Assembly (NCBI RefSeq): GCF_041260155.1
Contig: NC_091944.1
Span: forward strand, 23,857,332 to 23,921,331
Source: Ptychodera flava
Taxonomy: Eukaryota; Hemichordata; Enteropneusta; Ptychoderidae
Direction: 5' to 3'
Length of the DNA stretch: 64,000 nt
This document shows, in pieces, positions 19,451 through 29,944 of this stretch. Each line of letters begins with the position of its first letter. Position 1 is the first letter of the stretch. The translations under genes were made by a program, and so were the position numbers. The notes beneath the pieces were generated by a model, which was not told the origin of the DNA, searched no databases, and saw nothing but the letters and a program-made list of their open reading frames with translations.

Positions 19451-19600
19451 TTTTGTGTCGGGTGAAGTACAGTGGGAGCCAGAAATTGGGGTTAGCTGAC
19501 CAAATTGTCGGAACTCCGCTCGCTTCGCTCGCTCCGTTCTGACACTTTGGTCAGCTAACCCCAATTCCTGGCACCCACTGTACTTCACCCGATACAAAAA
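19451..19600. repeat. 150-bp near-perfect hairpin
   Basis: Arms of about 65 bp: TTTTGTGTCGGGTGAAGTAC on the left pairs with the mirrored GTACTTCACCCGATACAAAA on the right, and GGGGTTAGCTGACCAAA pairs with TTTGGTCAGCTAACCCC. The loop is GCTCGCTTCGCTCGC-like, itself self-complementary. It could be a short palindromic MITE. Confidence 0.85.
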
Positions 19601-19734
19601 CTAAGCAGTCGGAGATTGTGACAGTGATTTGAAGAAAGTGCAAATTTATATTATTTTAACCTTATTAGTTAGTCAGTGCCGCAATTACGGCGATTTTGAC
19701 GTCATCAGTTTGTGGCTATACCACTTGTAAAATT

Positions 19735-20271
19735 GTGCCCTCCTCCGCCTCGCTGTTTTCTTGAAGTAGCAGTTTCTGTAGAATCTCTGTCCTTTCTGTA
19801 TACAGTGTAGAGTCCATTTAGGATTTCATTATCGGATATACTTGCATGGAGCCAGGTCTCCGTAATTGCAATAAAGTCATATTCAGCACTACTGAAGTGA
19901 ACATTAAATGTTTCCAGCTTATCAGAACCGGAGAGACTTTCACCATTTTGATAAAATAAATTGAAGGTTGGTCCAGGACAGCGTTCAATATCACCACTCA
20001 GCATAAGTGTGACCATAACAAGATACCAGTAAGCAGTCTTGTTACTTACTATATGAGCCGTAGTACGGTGGTAAGCATTCATCCGCGAAGTGAGATTGCT
20101 GTATATTTCAGTGACAGCTGAGATTTCGTGATGCACTGAAGCAGTTGTGGTGTCTATTGGTAGTCTGTTGTTTGCTTGTAGTTTGGCATGACGTTTCATA
20201 GGGGAGGATATTAGAAAACTGCAGACAACATAGAGAGTGACGACAGCGAGATGCACACGTGGCGGCGCCAT
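19735..20271 (-). pseudogene. 5' part of the LINE ORF: hydrophobic leader, 2A-like motif, start of endonuclease
   Basis: The frame starts with ATG at 20,271 (MAPPRVHLAVVTLYVVCSFL). Its first 25 residues resemble a signal peptide. A second hydrophobic stretch runs into MLSGDIERCPGP, a 2A-like ribosome-skipping motif. Then comes the beginning of an EEP endonuclease (YDFIAITETWLHASISDNEI and YRKDRD), cut off near 19,735. The middle of the ORF is missing and replaced by the Merlin-like and hairpin sequences. The LINE 5' end lies about 310 bp upstream of the fucosyltransferase start and in opposite orientation. Confidence 0.85.
19969..19992 (-). other. 2A-like motif GDIERCPGP within LINE ORF
   Basis: On the minus strand this reads D-I-E-R-C-P-G-P. 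The 2A consensus is D-x-E-x-N-P-G-P, with skipping between the last G and P. Here the nearly invariant Asn is Cys (TGT). Such motifs are known at the ORF start of CR1, L2, Rex1 and Crack-type retrotransposons of sea urchin, amphioxus and other animals. Confidence 0.85.
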
Positions 20272-20433
20272 TATATCATCGAAGTAAGTATGGTTTACGA
20301 TGGCTCTTCGCTACCTGTAACTATTTTATTTTGATATTTAATACTAAAGGACCTGGTTATTTATTACCTTGTATGGTTTGAATTTTTGAATTTGTTTCGA
20401 CGTCATATTATATTGCTTCATTTTGAACAATGC

Positions 20434-20444
20434 TGCGCATGCGG
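20434..20444 (+). promoter_or_regulatory. NRF-1-like site upstream of the fucosyltransferase gene
   Basis: TGCGCATGCGG matches the palindromic NRF-1 core and lies about 150 bp before the ATG. It is retained at 57,547-57,557 in copy 2 at the same distance. It may be part of a TATA-less promoter; this is inference. Confidence 0.45.
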
Positions 20445-20592
20445 TATTATTATAGGAATATAGTGTACGTTGTTCAGTTTTACACTACAAACATTCTACG
20501 CTATTTTAGTGATATAAGCACATCAAACACGCGATCTCCGGTACCCCATTTGCTCTTGTTCCCTTATTGACATATTTCATGATAAATTGACT

Positions 20593-20838
20593 ATGTTCCT
20601 TAGAGCCTTTCTTGCAGTTCTGATAATATCAATTTCAGTTTATATTTTTACTTTTTTCTGGCTATACATTGAAAACAATTATTCTGAAAGAGTAGTCGAC
20701 CATCACCACCAACACCCGACGGAAGAAATGGCGGCATCGGAGAGAGCCGAAAAAAGAGGCCATTCCGGTACAACAGCCAAAGGACATACAGAGACATCTT
20801 CAATGTCACCTTCGTCGCAGTGGGGACCTCTTAAATTT
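20593..20838 (+). CDS. Fucosyltransferase-like exon 1 (signal anchor and stem)
   Basis: The ATG at 20,593 is chosen because the hydrophobic anchor begins right after it and an identical ATG context exists in copy 2. The donor is AAATTT|GTAAGT, phase 0. It encodes 82 residues, ending SSQWGPLKF. Confidence 0.88.
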
Positions 20839-23800
20839 GTAAGTTTACAGTTTGTTTGTGTTTTGTTGCTTTTTATATGAAATGGACTGCATCTTTGAAG
20901 TTGAAAGTTCTAGATTTGTTCGGGAGACCTCAGCATTCGAAGCCTCAAAATTCTTTTATTATTTTACAATCTCAAGTTAATTGATGGATTGGCTTTTGAT
21001 GGTATGCATGTACTGTGTATGGACGAACGGCTGATATAAATATTTCTGCATTCAAATACGGTACGAACAGATAGTATCATTTGACCTTCCCATGCACAAC
21101 AGATCAATATAAATGGACACTTTGATGAAGTGATTTGGTTTATTGTAGAACAACATTTTGAAGTTATTTGCGCTTTTACTATCTATGGAAATGTCATCAA
21201 AGCATACATGATTATTTTCACCTAATATCGACATTCAGCGAGCAACACTCAGTAAAAGGGACCTCGCAATTGACGGATGTCCTCTGCTCCAAATATTTCA
21301 GAATGAAGTCAACGCGGTATCGTTGTGTTTATGTTCATAACATACTGTATAAGCGTTTTAATGAGAGACTCAGAGATAAGTTGTGGACTGTGTCTTGGAC
21401 AAGAGTGCTGTTTCTTGAATGAATTAATCTAACAGTCTGTTTTAACACGATTGGAACTAATGAAGGAAATTAGATTTTCATATTTTGCGAATTTCTCAAA
21501 AGTGTTAGGTGCCATCATAGCTGAATGTTGCAATATCGCAAATTACTAATAAAAACAAGAGCGTAATATAAAAATAAAAGTGGATGAGATAACATTTGTA
21601 GATTAAATCGACATTACTTCACCATCCAATTTTCCCAAATTAGTTCCAATCGTGTTTTTTGCTCATATCTTATCATACCCGTAGGTTGATGCGACCAGAT
21701 CATCTACACGCTTCTTGCTCTATATCAATGGTATAGGACGTGGCGGCCCAAACTGCCAGTATGGGTATTTTAGAACTGCTCTGGGATACTCAATTACACA
21801 AAATCGTTCTATAGTTAACGCAGTTATGTTTTTTGAACATGATATGTTTACCATGCACGAAAACCTGGAAAAGATAAGGACACTGGAAGAAACATTTGAT
21901 GTCAAACAGTTAAAAAAGATTGTGAATATTATCCCTGTGAAAGAATTCGACGAGAAATGCAACAGGACAGTCGAAACTGTAATTGCTTCTCCTATAATAG
22001 GTAAATATACGGCTGATGCGTATGAAAAGTCTGCAAAACTTTATAGTTCTGCGTTTGGTGTAGCACTCCCAGAGCATGACCTTCTACCCGAGACAGAAGA
22101 TCAGCTAGTTGAACGACTCAAGGCGGCATCTTCGATGAAATGTGTTGGAATTTGGATCCTTAACTACACTGTGCAACCTTCCTCTCCCACGACCATTGAA
22201 AAGGTCACCAAGCATATGGTACTGTCACCTGATATCCAAAATTCAGCGAGCAGCATTCGTGAAATTGTCTTTAAAGGACAGCCGTACCTCGCTGTTCACT
22301 GGAGGAACAAGCCACAAGAAATGTAAATAGAAATATATTTCACTCATAGTACATCAACAGCTGATATACGCTTATGCTCTCTAAGGACCAGTTAGGTCAA
22401 GATTTGTGAGTAAATGACTAAACAATTTACCCAATGAATACCTATTACTGGAGAACGTAGCGCATTTTAAAAGGTTAAAAGTGAAAAATTAAAACATCAC
22501 TTTGATGCGTATAAAATCGCCAGGCAGTGAATCGAACGTTTTTTGGTGTAACGCACAGATTTCACTTGCCAAATGTTGTAAATATGTTAGTACCAGACTG
22601 TATTTTTCGAAGATACAGCTTAAGGAAAGGGCGACGAATTCGGACGCGCACACGCTTTAGAACGTTTCTGCGCAGATTTAACTCCAGCCTGCCGCAAATG
22701 GGTTATTTTGTAGCGCATGTATTTAACATCACCTGTCATTGTTGAAATTGCGCTTTTACCTAATTTTTTGACCCAGTGTCTTAGAAATACATGTGACCTA
22801 TAACCTTGTCATATTTTGACCCCCTAGGAAGCTGGTTTTTATTCAATATGAGCGAAAAATAACATTTCTCTCCCATTTATATGGCGCAAATTACCCGTTC
22901 AGCTGGAGATATTGTAAAAAGTAGCGTGGTGACACCCTTTTATTAAAAGTGTAAACTAAATGGTATTATGTCAGGAGTTTATTCGCCAAGTTTGGTCAAA
23001 ATGACACCATTCAAAACGACAGGAAGAAAGTTCGAAAATTATGTAGTGATATAATTTCGATATCGTCATTTTGTAATCGATATTTATGTTAAAATTTCTT
23101 CACAAACATTATGAAAACTATACATTCGATAGATATGGATCTTAAGTCTTGGTATTTATTAAAATTAACTCATTTGCTAAGCGTTTTATGATTGCTTTCT
23201 TTAGTTTAAGTGAATTATATCATTTTTATTTATTTCTAACGACGCCATTTTAACGTCCGTTTCTATGGAAACAAGCGTGGTGACCCCCATTTTTTTTTTC
23301 ATTTTTGCACTTGCACAACTTCAAAGAATATTTGTGCAAAGTTTCAAGAAAATGACACCACAACTTAATTTTGACGTAATCGTAGTACTTCACCTTAACA
23401 GTCCACGCTAGTGCTGCCACGCATTTAAAGTCTATATATGCAGAAAACTACACAATTTACAGAATCTAATTTCTGTAACGTTCAGAGCACAAATAAAGCA
23501 AACTGAAGGTCAAAGATACATTTTAGTTTAATTTTTAATAGAAATCGACAGATAATCAGCATTATATTACCATGCCCTGACTATCGCATTTTAATTGGTC
23601 GAGCTGAACCACGTGACTGACCACAAATACACAGTACTGGTTTGTTTACATGCCCGTGAATATGAATAATAAGATGAACAACTCGTAACTTTACAGCTTA
23701 AACGTAAATCATAATCAAGAACAAAATAAAATGGAGCACTAGTGGGCCAAGTTGAGATACTTTTTTTCTGAAAATATCTTCTGATTTTGCCAATTGTTTA

Positions 23801-26800
23801 CAGCGCGCGTGACATTTTGTCGCGTATTGCTCAGTTCTGGGGCCTAGTTATCGTTCGCTCCGAAAATTTTCGGAAATTTTGACGGTTTTCTTTGGTTCGT
23901 TGATAATATAATGGAAATAACAGACTCCGCTCTGACCATTAACGGTTATTTATGGGCATGGGCTCGAGGAAAGCCAAATTAACGGGCACGGCAAGCCTCG
24001 CCCGTTAATTTTTGGCTTTCCTCTCGCCCTTGCCCATAAATAAACGTTAACTGTCAGTGCGTCGCCCGTTATTTCTATATTAGAAGGCCTGCCATTCTAC
24101 CCGGAGCACCATTTTGTCAGTCACTGTCGCTACGCAAAAGTCTACAGCGCAGTTCATTCATTACTTTACGACATGTATATTAATTACATTTAGTAATTTC
24201 AATATGACCTCTGCGCAACTTTGTCTTTTAGAAAGTAACGCGAAAATCAACAAATTATTTCGAACGACAGAGAGAGCAGTGAGAAACTACATCCGAAAAC
24301 AGGGAGGGAGCTACTGAAATTTTTTGAACGTATATCAATTTGCATAATTTCATTTTTTGCCTGATGCTGTCTGTGGCAAACGAAACCTACGTTGTGAAGG
24401 TGTATGTCAAGTAAATGTCTTCAGTCATTGTGAAAACCAAGCTGTGATGGACATGGTGTTGTAACTGATCTATCGACAAAATATTGTTCTCGGCCATTTT
24501 CTTTTGAAAGAAGCCCTCACTTCAGTGATCACTGCAATGTGAAATTGACTGATTTGTTAAACCTTCTGGTTGTACATTAGATAAGACATTTCCTAATTGT
24601 TGGCTCTGACTCTTGTTTTAACAGTATAATCCAAATCAAAATATCTAACATTAAAATTCAGTGTCACAGATTTCGTTTATGGTTACCATGATTTATGGGC
24701 ATGGTAATTTCTGTTTTCGGATATTTTTGGATAGGAAGGTACTAATGCATGTGATAAGTCAATACTCGAAATAATACCACTGACAGTACTTCAGATTTAT
24801 CTGATTACCAAGGTAACATGCCTCTTGCAAAGGTCGACACTCTTTGCTTCTTCGGTGGTTTTTCATGATTGTTTTTCTTCACAAACATGCTGGCTGGCCC
24901 CGATTTGAAAACTCAGTAAGCACGTTTGTTGCCTAACCGCCTGAAAGTCGCCGACAAATTGCCATACACCGACGGAAACATGCTGCCATGGCGACTCTCA
25001 ATCCCGAGGGCAAACAGATGTACAGTATGCGTTAATCGAATACGGCCAGTCGATACCTATATTAACCCCCTGTATTCCGAACGAGTGTGGCTGCGTCGCG
25101 GACGCAGAGCCGCAGACGAGGAGGTGGCGCTACAAGAGGAATCACGATTCCGCGATAAGGGAGGATTATACTTTATCACATGCATAGACCCAGTTTTCCT
25201 TGAGTAAACCTTTATTTTACACTGACGCTGGTGAAGGACGGCAGGGACTATTTGAAAATAATTCGTGCGCTTGTGCTAGGCTGCTGCTGACGTGACCACG
25301 CGCGCTCAGCTGTACATGGCCATAACACGAAGTTAATAGCTTGGTTATTGAACCGCTCTTTTTTAGACTCGGATTCGGACGAGCGGTTTTGTCTATGGCT
25401 TCTCCACAAGGTGACTTTATGCCGTACGTTGTGAGTTTGAACCTTATTGAAAATTTACCATAATACTAAAAATTTGAAGGCCGTCTGCTATCACTCGTCT
25501 TTGACTGCAGACAACAACGCCGACTCTCTTACGCGTCCTAGAATATTCAAATGGTTAGACGTCTCTTCGGAAATTGCCCAGTTGGCAGTTGTTCTGAACT
25601 GCTAACGGTTCTTCTTTAGCAAACTCCAAAGATGATGAAAGTATCATCAACATTCCTCTTACCAATACAATTTTCTATTAAACGATTTTGCTCTAGAAAC
25701 AATCTCAAGTTTGTACTTGAGTGGAAAAACACCGCACAGTTGAAATTGCAATGTTTCTCTGTTTCTCATTGTTAAAGACAGGGAAACGGTTCATTTTATG
25801 TATTCTTTTTACTAAGAGTCCCGGAATTTATTTTATTAATGTGTGTATTTTGCAGATACAAAAGCTTCTGTGAAAATTTCTCCAATGCGAAAAATCCAAA
25901 ATGTGAATACTACACGCGGGACCTTAGACTAATGAAGAATGCCACTCACCATGTCGCTAAGTCTATTCAGAATTTTATGAAAGCCAACAATTTAACACAA
26001 GTGTACATAGCAACTCCACCAATGTCAACGGTAAGTTATCGAAATCCTATTCTCAGACTGCTACCTCTCACCACGATTATGGGGTTTTAATGTTATACAA
26101 TTTTAATTAGGAATGACTGAATCGTTGAATACCTATTGAACTTTATCGTCTGTCAGTTCATTTTTATCACAATCTACTAGCTTTATAGCGTGACTTATAT
26201 TCCTTCAATTCCGCTTGATAAAAACTTGCATTCATGCCATCGTTTGTGGGTGGCTTTTAGCTATTAGCAAGATTTCCACGTGAGAAGAAGACGACTTGTA
26301 TTGTGATGACAGCTTTTACGAATCAAAATTTACACACCATTGACAAATAAACATAATATCATTTCAAGATGTATTCTCTAACATTTGGAATGGAGCACCT
26401 TGTTTTTTTTTGTTTCTGCGTAAAGGTCTTCCATTTAAATGTATTTCGCCTGTGTTAATTTAAAATTCTAATGTATATCGACTTACTGCCTAATGGTTGA
26501 GCGCCAACTGTTCGAATGTATTCGAAGTTTTGGGGTATTTAGGTCATATTGAACACTTATCATTTTACTCGGCCACCACTTGCAGCTTACTTCCTTTATT
26601 GGTATGTAATTTATTTTTTTACAAATCTTATGTTATATTTCACTAAAGCAGTAGAAGAGATCCAGACCCAAAATAAGATCAATAAGGCTATCGATTTTCA
26701 AATGTCACTTTCAAATACCATTATCATGCAACATTATCATCTTCAGCATCGCCTTAATTAGTAGTCATGTACTCATTCAGTCATATCATATTCTTACACG

Positions 26801-29689
26801 CACTCGTCAAGTGAGGCACTACCGCCCATAGGACAAAATACACCTCAGTCCAGTATATGGAAACCTTCTCATCCATATTAACACGTATATACCCGTCTCT
26901 TTTCAGGACTGTCCCACAGAATATACCGCTTCTCGCCCAAATAAAATCCGGTCCCATATCCTGCGGTTGTGAACGTTATTCTTTTCTATCTCAACCTTCG
27001 TGAAGTTATTCCTCTTAATCTCCATGTTTTCGTTCATCAGTGTCTCTTGACTTAAAAATGTGAATTAACAACAGGCTCCCGTTTTATATTATCCTTGTGT
27101 TTGCCGCTGAGCACGGACTTGTCCGGTACACTTAGTCTAAACCATGTCATACACTTCAGCCCCTCCATGTGTCCAGCGCATAGGTAAACATGGAGGATGG
27201 GCCAGTGGAGGTTCACTTGATTGGATGCTTTGAGGCTGTTCGTAATAAATTAACTGAGTTTACTGGACGTCCAAAACGAATCGTGTTGGCGAGATGTGGT
27301 ATGTTCTATGGACCCGCCCTCTTAAGCGAATGGGATGTGTGGGAGTAAATATTGCTGGGAATGTTCCCTAAGGTGGATGGTACAGCCTGAGTGAATCGAT
27401 GCAATTTAAAATAAAATTAGTTTGGTGGATTATAAAACTTCTGAGCAAGAGAGTTATGTTGTGGGTGATAATGCAGAATCATCTAAACTATGCTAATTTG
27501 AAGGTACACGTGTATACTCTTTGTACCCACTATTTGCTTATGCTGACTCTTGATTTTAAAAAAAATCATAAATTGACTTTTTGACTGTAACATTAACGCG
27601 TGACCGCATATTACTTGCATATTATTTTTGGAATTTATTTGTGACCTAAGTATTGAGCCAAAAATGCAGATTTCCAAACCTGATATTGAAGGCAAATATT
27701 GTAGGGCCTGTACTTTGTAGATTCACGCCACGGTACGTCTGTACCAAATTCTGGACGAGTGGCCAAACAGCGCTCCACAAAATTCAAAGGGTGGGCGGCA
27801 GTTCAACGAGGACATCTTGCTGGTCCGCTATTCTAAAGCTTTGTCTTGGATCAAGGACACCGCAAATCGTGACATTTGTCCCTATTTGGCTTTAACGGGC
27901 CAGTTGAGACTTTTGATGTTTAACCTAGCCTGATCTTTGCAGTTCATTGTTTGGTCCCCTTTCCCCAAAACACAGTGGAAGGGTATGTATTGTTTTACAA
28001 TTTCTACTATACTGCACGATAGTGCAACTAATTGACACATCATTTATCTAAGACAGACACTCTCTTTGCAAAAATGTCAATATAGCCTTTTGAAGTACAT
28101 AGTTTGCTCCAATAGTGTTGATTAAGAGGAATTACTTTGAATATATTTACTTCTATTATATTGCCAATAGTTGTGATGGACAATGCAACATTTTGTTTTG
28201 TAGAACATCATGCAGGTACTCAGAAGTTTAGGAGTTGCAAAAACCTTCTCAGCTGAGAACATGACAAGTAATGGATATGCGAAAGAGATGGACGACCCTT
28301 ACATTTGGTCTCTTTTGGAACAACAAATCTGCATCAGTAAGTTCACATGTCGACTCATAAGCAGAAAACTGTATTTTTCTACGATAACGTTAGCTTTGAC
28401 TATGAATTATGCATTCATCAAATATAATCTAATATACCATTCAGTTTATCTTTCTGTCAAGCTAAAGTCTTTAACGAATTCGGTAATTATATCTTCCCTA
28501 TGTCATTACCGATCAATTAAGGTCAAGCGCTTCGACAAAGGAAGTTAAAACTTCTTTCTATAAGATTCCTACGGAAACTTGGAACATTCATTATCGACAT
28601 CATGATTACAAATTTTGCAAAGTTTGTGATACAAAATTACCTTAGATTTACCTACTAACTTATATGAAATTCACTATGGCCGCTATACCCTGTGATGACC
28701 ATTTGGAGAAAAGCCTAATTTCCCTGACAACGTCAATCAGATGATAATAACTTAATTTGTTAACAAAGTTTAAGGTGTTTCAAAACAAGTGGCACATATT
28801 CTAAAGAAGGCATTTTAAAATTGAAGGAATTACCCCTGAGGTGGTTCCGAAAACTTAACGATGACATGTGATACTTTCACAATACAGTATTAAGATTTGG
28901 GTAGGGTTGTTAACTGTTACCGTCAGCTAGTCGCCTTGATTGTTGCTGCTTTGACGCAACTCATCCCTAACAACGACGAAGCAGTTGCTAGTCACTCCAT
29001 AGTAAGGAAACAAACTTCAATTCAGCCTGCATACACGTGAATTTACTCCACACTTTAAAACTCACCACCCAGTAGCATTTCATAGGGGTTGAGACTAAAT
29101 TGCTTCAATCATTGTACACTTGAAGGAGATCCTCAGTATTTGCTTAATAGATGTTATTACTATCCGTGAAGGAGAGTAGAACATGTTTGGCAATATGTCA
29201 TCCTGAATGTCGCACGAAGTGTATTTTGTGTTTACATTGTTTTATACATGTATTGTTTTCTGTAAGTAAGATGACAAAAGAAAATACTACACTTTTCCTG
29301 TTGAATTAAACTCATTGAATTCAGCTTTTCGAAAAATTCTAATGAACGTTCTCGGTTAAAATGAGCTAACTTGAGCTTAAACCAACTAGTGAAGAAAAGA
29401 ATAATTATTGACGAGAAGAAGTGCCTCAAATCATACTTGTACTATTCGGCACTCTACATTCATCGGTAGATTTGCCTTGCGCAGGGATATTTTATTGACA
29501 TTCTTGGAAAAAATAAAATGACCGTGGTTGTTTCTCCTCTTCGCAGACTCAGATCTATTTATTGGGCACTACAATAGTACTTGGTCGCTCAGAGTTCGAG
29601 AGAGCAGATCGGCAAACTTGGCGAAATCTGTATCAATTAAAGAATTTTGGGCTAACAATACTTCGGGACTATTTAGCCGCCGACGCTAG
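20593..29689 (+). CDS. GDP-fucose protein O-fucosyltransferase-like, type II membrane protein, 444 aa
   Basis: Five exons (20593-20838, 21685-22322, 25856-26030, 28204-28336, 29547-29689) join in phase to 445 codons including TAG. Residues 3-28 form a signal-anchor helix (VLIISISVYIFTFFWL), followed by a His/Glu/Ser-rich stem, so the enzyme should sit in the ER or Golgi with its catalytic part in the lumen. GRGGPNCQ (about 101-107) matches the GGPNNQ nucleotide-sugar motif of O-FucT proteins. ETFDVKQLKKIV is typical of the family. AVHWR (285-289) carries the His-x-Arg of the donor site. SDLFIGHYNSTWS (399-411) is the C-terminal FIG..STW motif. Length is normal for the family. The acceptor substrate is unknown, and other GT-B fucosyltransferases remain possible. 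Confidence 0.85.
21444..21656. mobile_element. 213-bp inverted-repeat element in fucosyltransferase intron 1
   Basis: The ends are AACACGATTGGAACTAA and TTAGTTCCAATCGTGTT. It is absent from copy 2, where the site reads GTCTGTTTTTGCACG. The flanks are T-runs, compatible with a 3- or 4-bp duplication. It ends only 28 bp before exon 2. It is a shorter relative of the 692-bp element nested in the LINE. Confidence 0.82.
21685..22322 (+). CDS. Fucosyltransferase-like exon 2 (GGPN to HWR)
   Basis: The acceptor is TACCCGTAG and the donor GAAAT|GTAAAT. The 638-nt exon carries the sugar-nucleotide GRGGPNCQ and AVHWRN motifs. A frame that ends at a TAA right after the donor is only read-through into the intron. 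N-glycosylation sequons include NRS and NRT. Confidence 0.9.
22624..23394. mobile_element. 771-bp TTAA-flanked insertion in intron 2
   Basis: TTAA lies at 22,620-22,623 and 23,395-23,398; copy 2 has one TTAA (GATAAAGCTTAACAGTCC near 59,530). The ends start GGAAAGGGCGACG on the left and, complemented, GGTGAAGTACTACG on the right, weak inverted repeats. Internal motifs GCGTGGTGACxCCC and AAAATGACACCA occur twice. No ORF of note. Confidence 0.75.
23565..24078. mobile_element. About 514-bp insertion with internal hairpin, intron 2
   Basis: Copy 2 reads straight through (CTGCATTAGAAGGCC near 59,690). In copy 1 the short repeat ATTA flanks the extra sequence. The right third is a long imperfect hairpin listed separately. 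No terminal inverted repeats are clear, so the class is unknown. Confidence 0.65.
23913..24075. repeat. Long hairpin within intron 2 insertion
   Basis: Arms of about 75 bp. The left arm includes GGTTATTTATGGGCATGGGC and GAGGAAAGCCAAATTAACGGGC; the right arm holds their complements (GCCCGTTAATTTTTGGCTTTCCTC and GCCCTTGCCCATAAATAAAC) with a few mismatches. Confidence 0.8.
24621..25855 (+). other. Rest of intron 2, unduplicated
   Basis: Similarity to copy 2 ends at about 24,620. Beyond it is unique AT-rich intron with no recognisable feature; the open frame at 24,926-25,207 has no known motif. Confidence 0.6.
25856..26030 (+). CDS. Fucosyltransferase-like exon 3
   Basis: The acceptor is TATTTTGCAG and the donor ACG|GTAAGT. 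The first base completes the codon split at exon 2. It encodes YKSFCENFSN, KCEYYTRDLRLM, KSIQNFMKANN and QVYIATPPMST, the Rossmann-like region in which VY(I/L)AT marks a strand of the GT-B fold. No copy in the second duplicate. Confidence 0.87.
26031..28203 (+). other. Intron 3, no other feature
   Basis: AT-rich sequence of about 2.2 kb. No transposon ends or domain-bearing frames were recognised. Confidence 0.6.
28204..28336 (+). CDS. Fucosyltransferase-like exon 4
   Basis: The acceptor is TTGTTTTGTAG and the donor ATCA|GTAAGT. Phase 0 in, phase 1 out. It encodes NIMQVLRSLGVAKTFS and DDPYIWSLLEQQICI, the helix (SLLEQxIC) that precedes the FIG motif in O-FucT proteins. Confidence 0.85.
29547..29689 (+). 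CDS. Fucosyltransferase-like exon 5 and stop
   Basis: The acceptor is CCTCTTCGCAG. Two bases complete the split codon, then SDLFIGHYNSTWSLRV, the GSTW-like end motif of the family, and the frame closes at TAG (29,687). A longer open frame in another phase over the same DNA is a shadow: only this phase fits exon 4 and the motif. Confidence 0.86.
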
Positions 29690-29938
29690 AGTTGACAACG
29701 CAAAACGGAAAGAAAAACAATCTCCAGACTGGTGTGTGAAAAGTACGCTCCTGCGGTTTGTTCAGGTCAGGAAGTGACCTTATTCGAATCGTGTGCGATA
29801 TCTTTTGGACTTGAGTTTACCATTTCTTATCTTCATTCTTTTCTACTTAAGGTAGTATGCGCCTCGAAAGTGAACGACTTAAACATTTGTTCTAACTTTC
29901 CTCGAGGAATCTTTTAATCATTCTCTTTCAAAATCAAG

Positions 29939-29944
29939 AATAAA
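29939..29944 (+). promoter_or_regulatory. AATAAA poly-A signal for the fucosyltransferase-like gene
   Basis: It lies 250 bp after the stop codon, with further AAAATAA just downstream. Confidence 0.5.

Noticed and set aside
24926..25207. 93-codon frame in intron 2
   Set aside because: No domain, no splice support, located inside the intron of a confidently assigned gene.
29562..29777. 71-codon frame over the last fucosyltransferase exon
   Set aside because: Wrong phase relative to exon 4 and lacks the FIG..STW motif, so it is a shadow frame.
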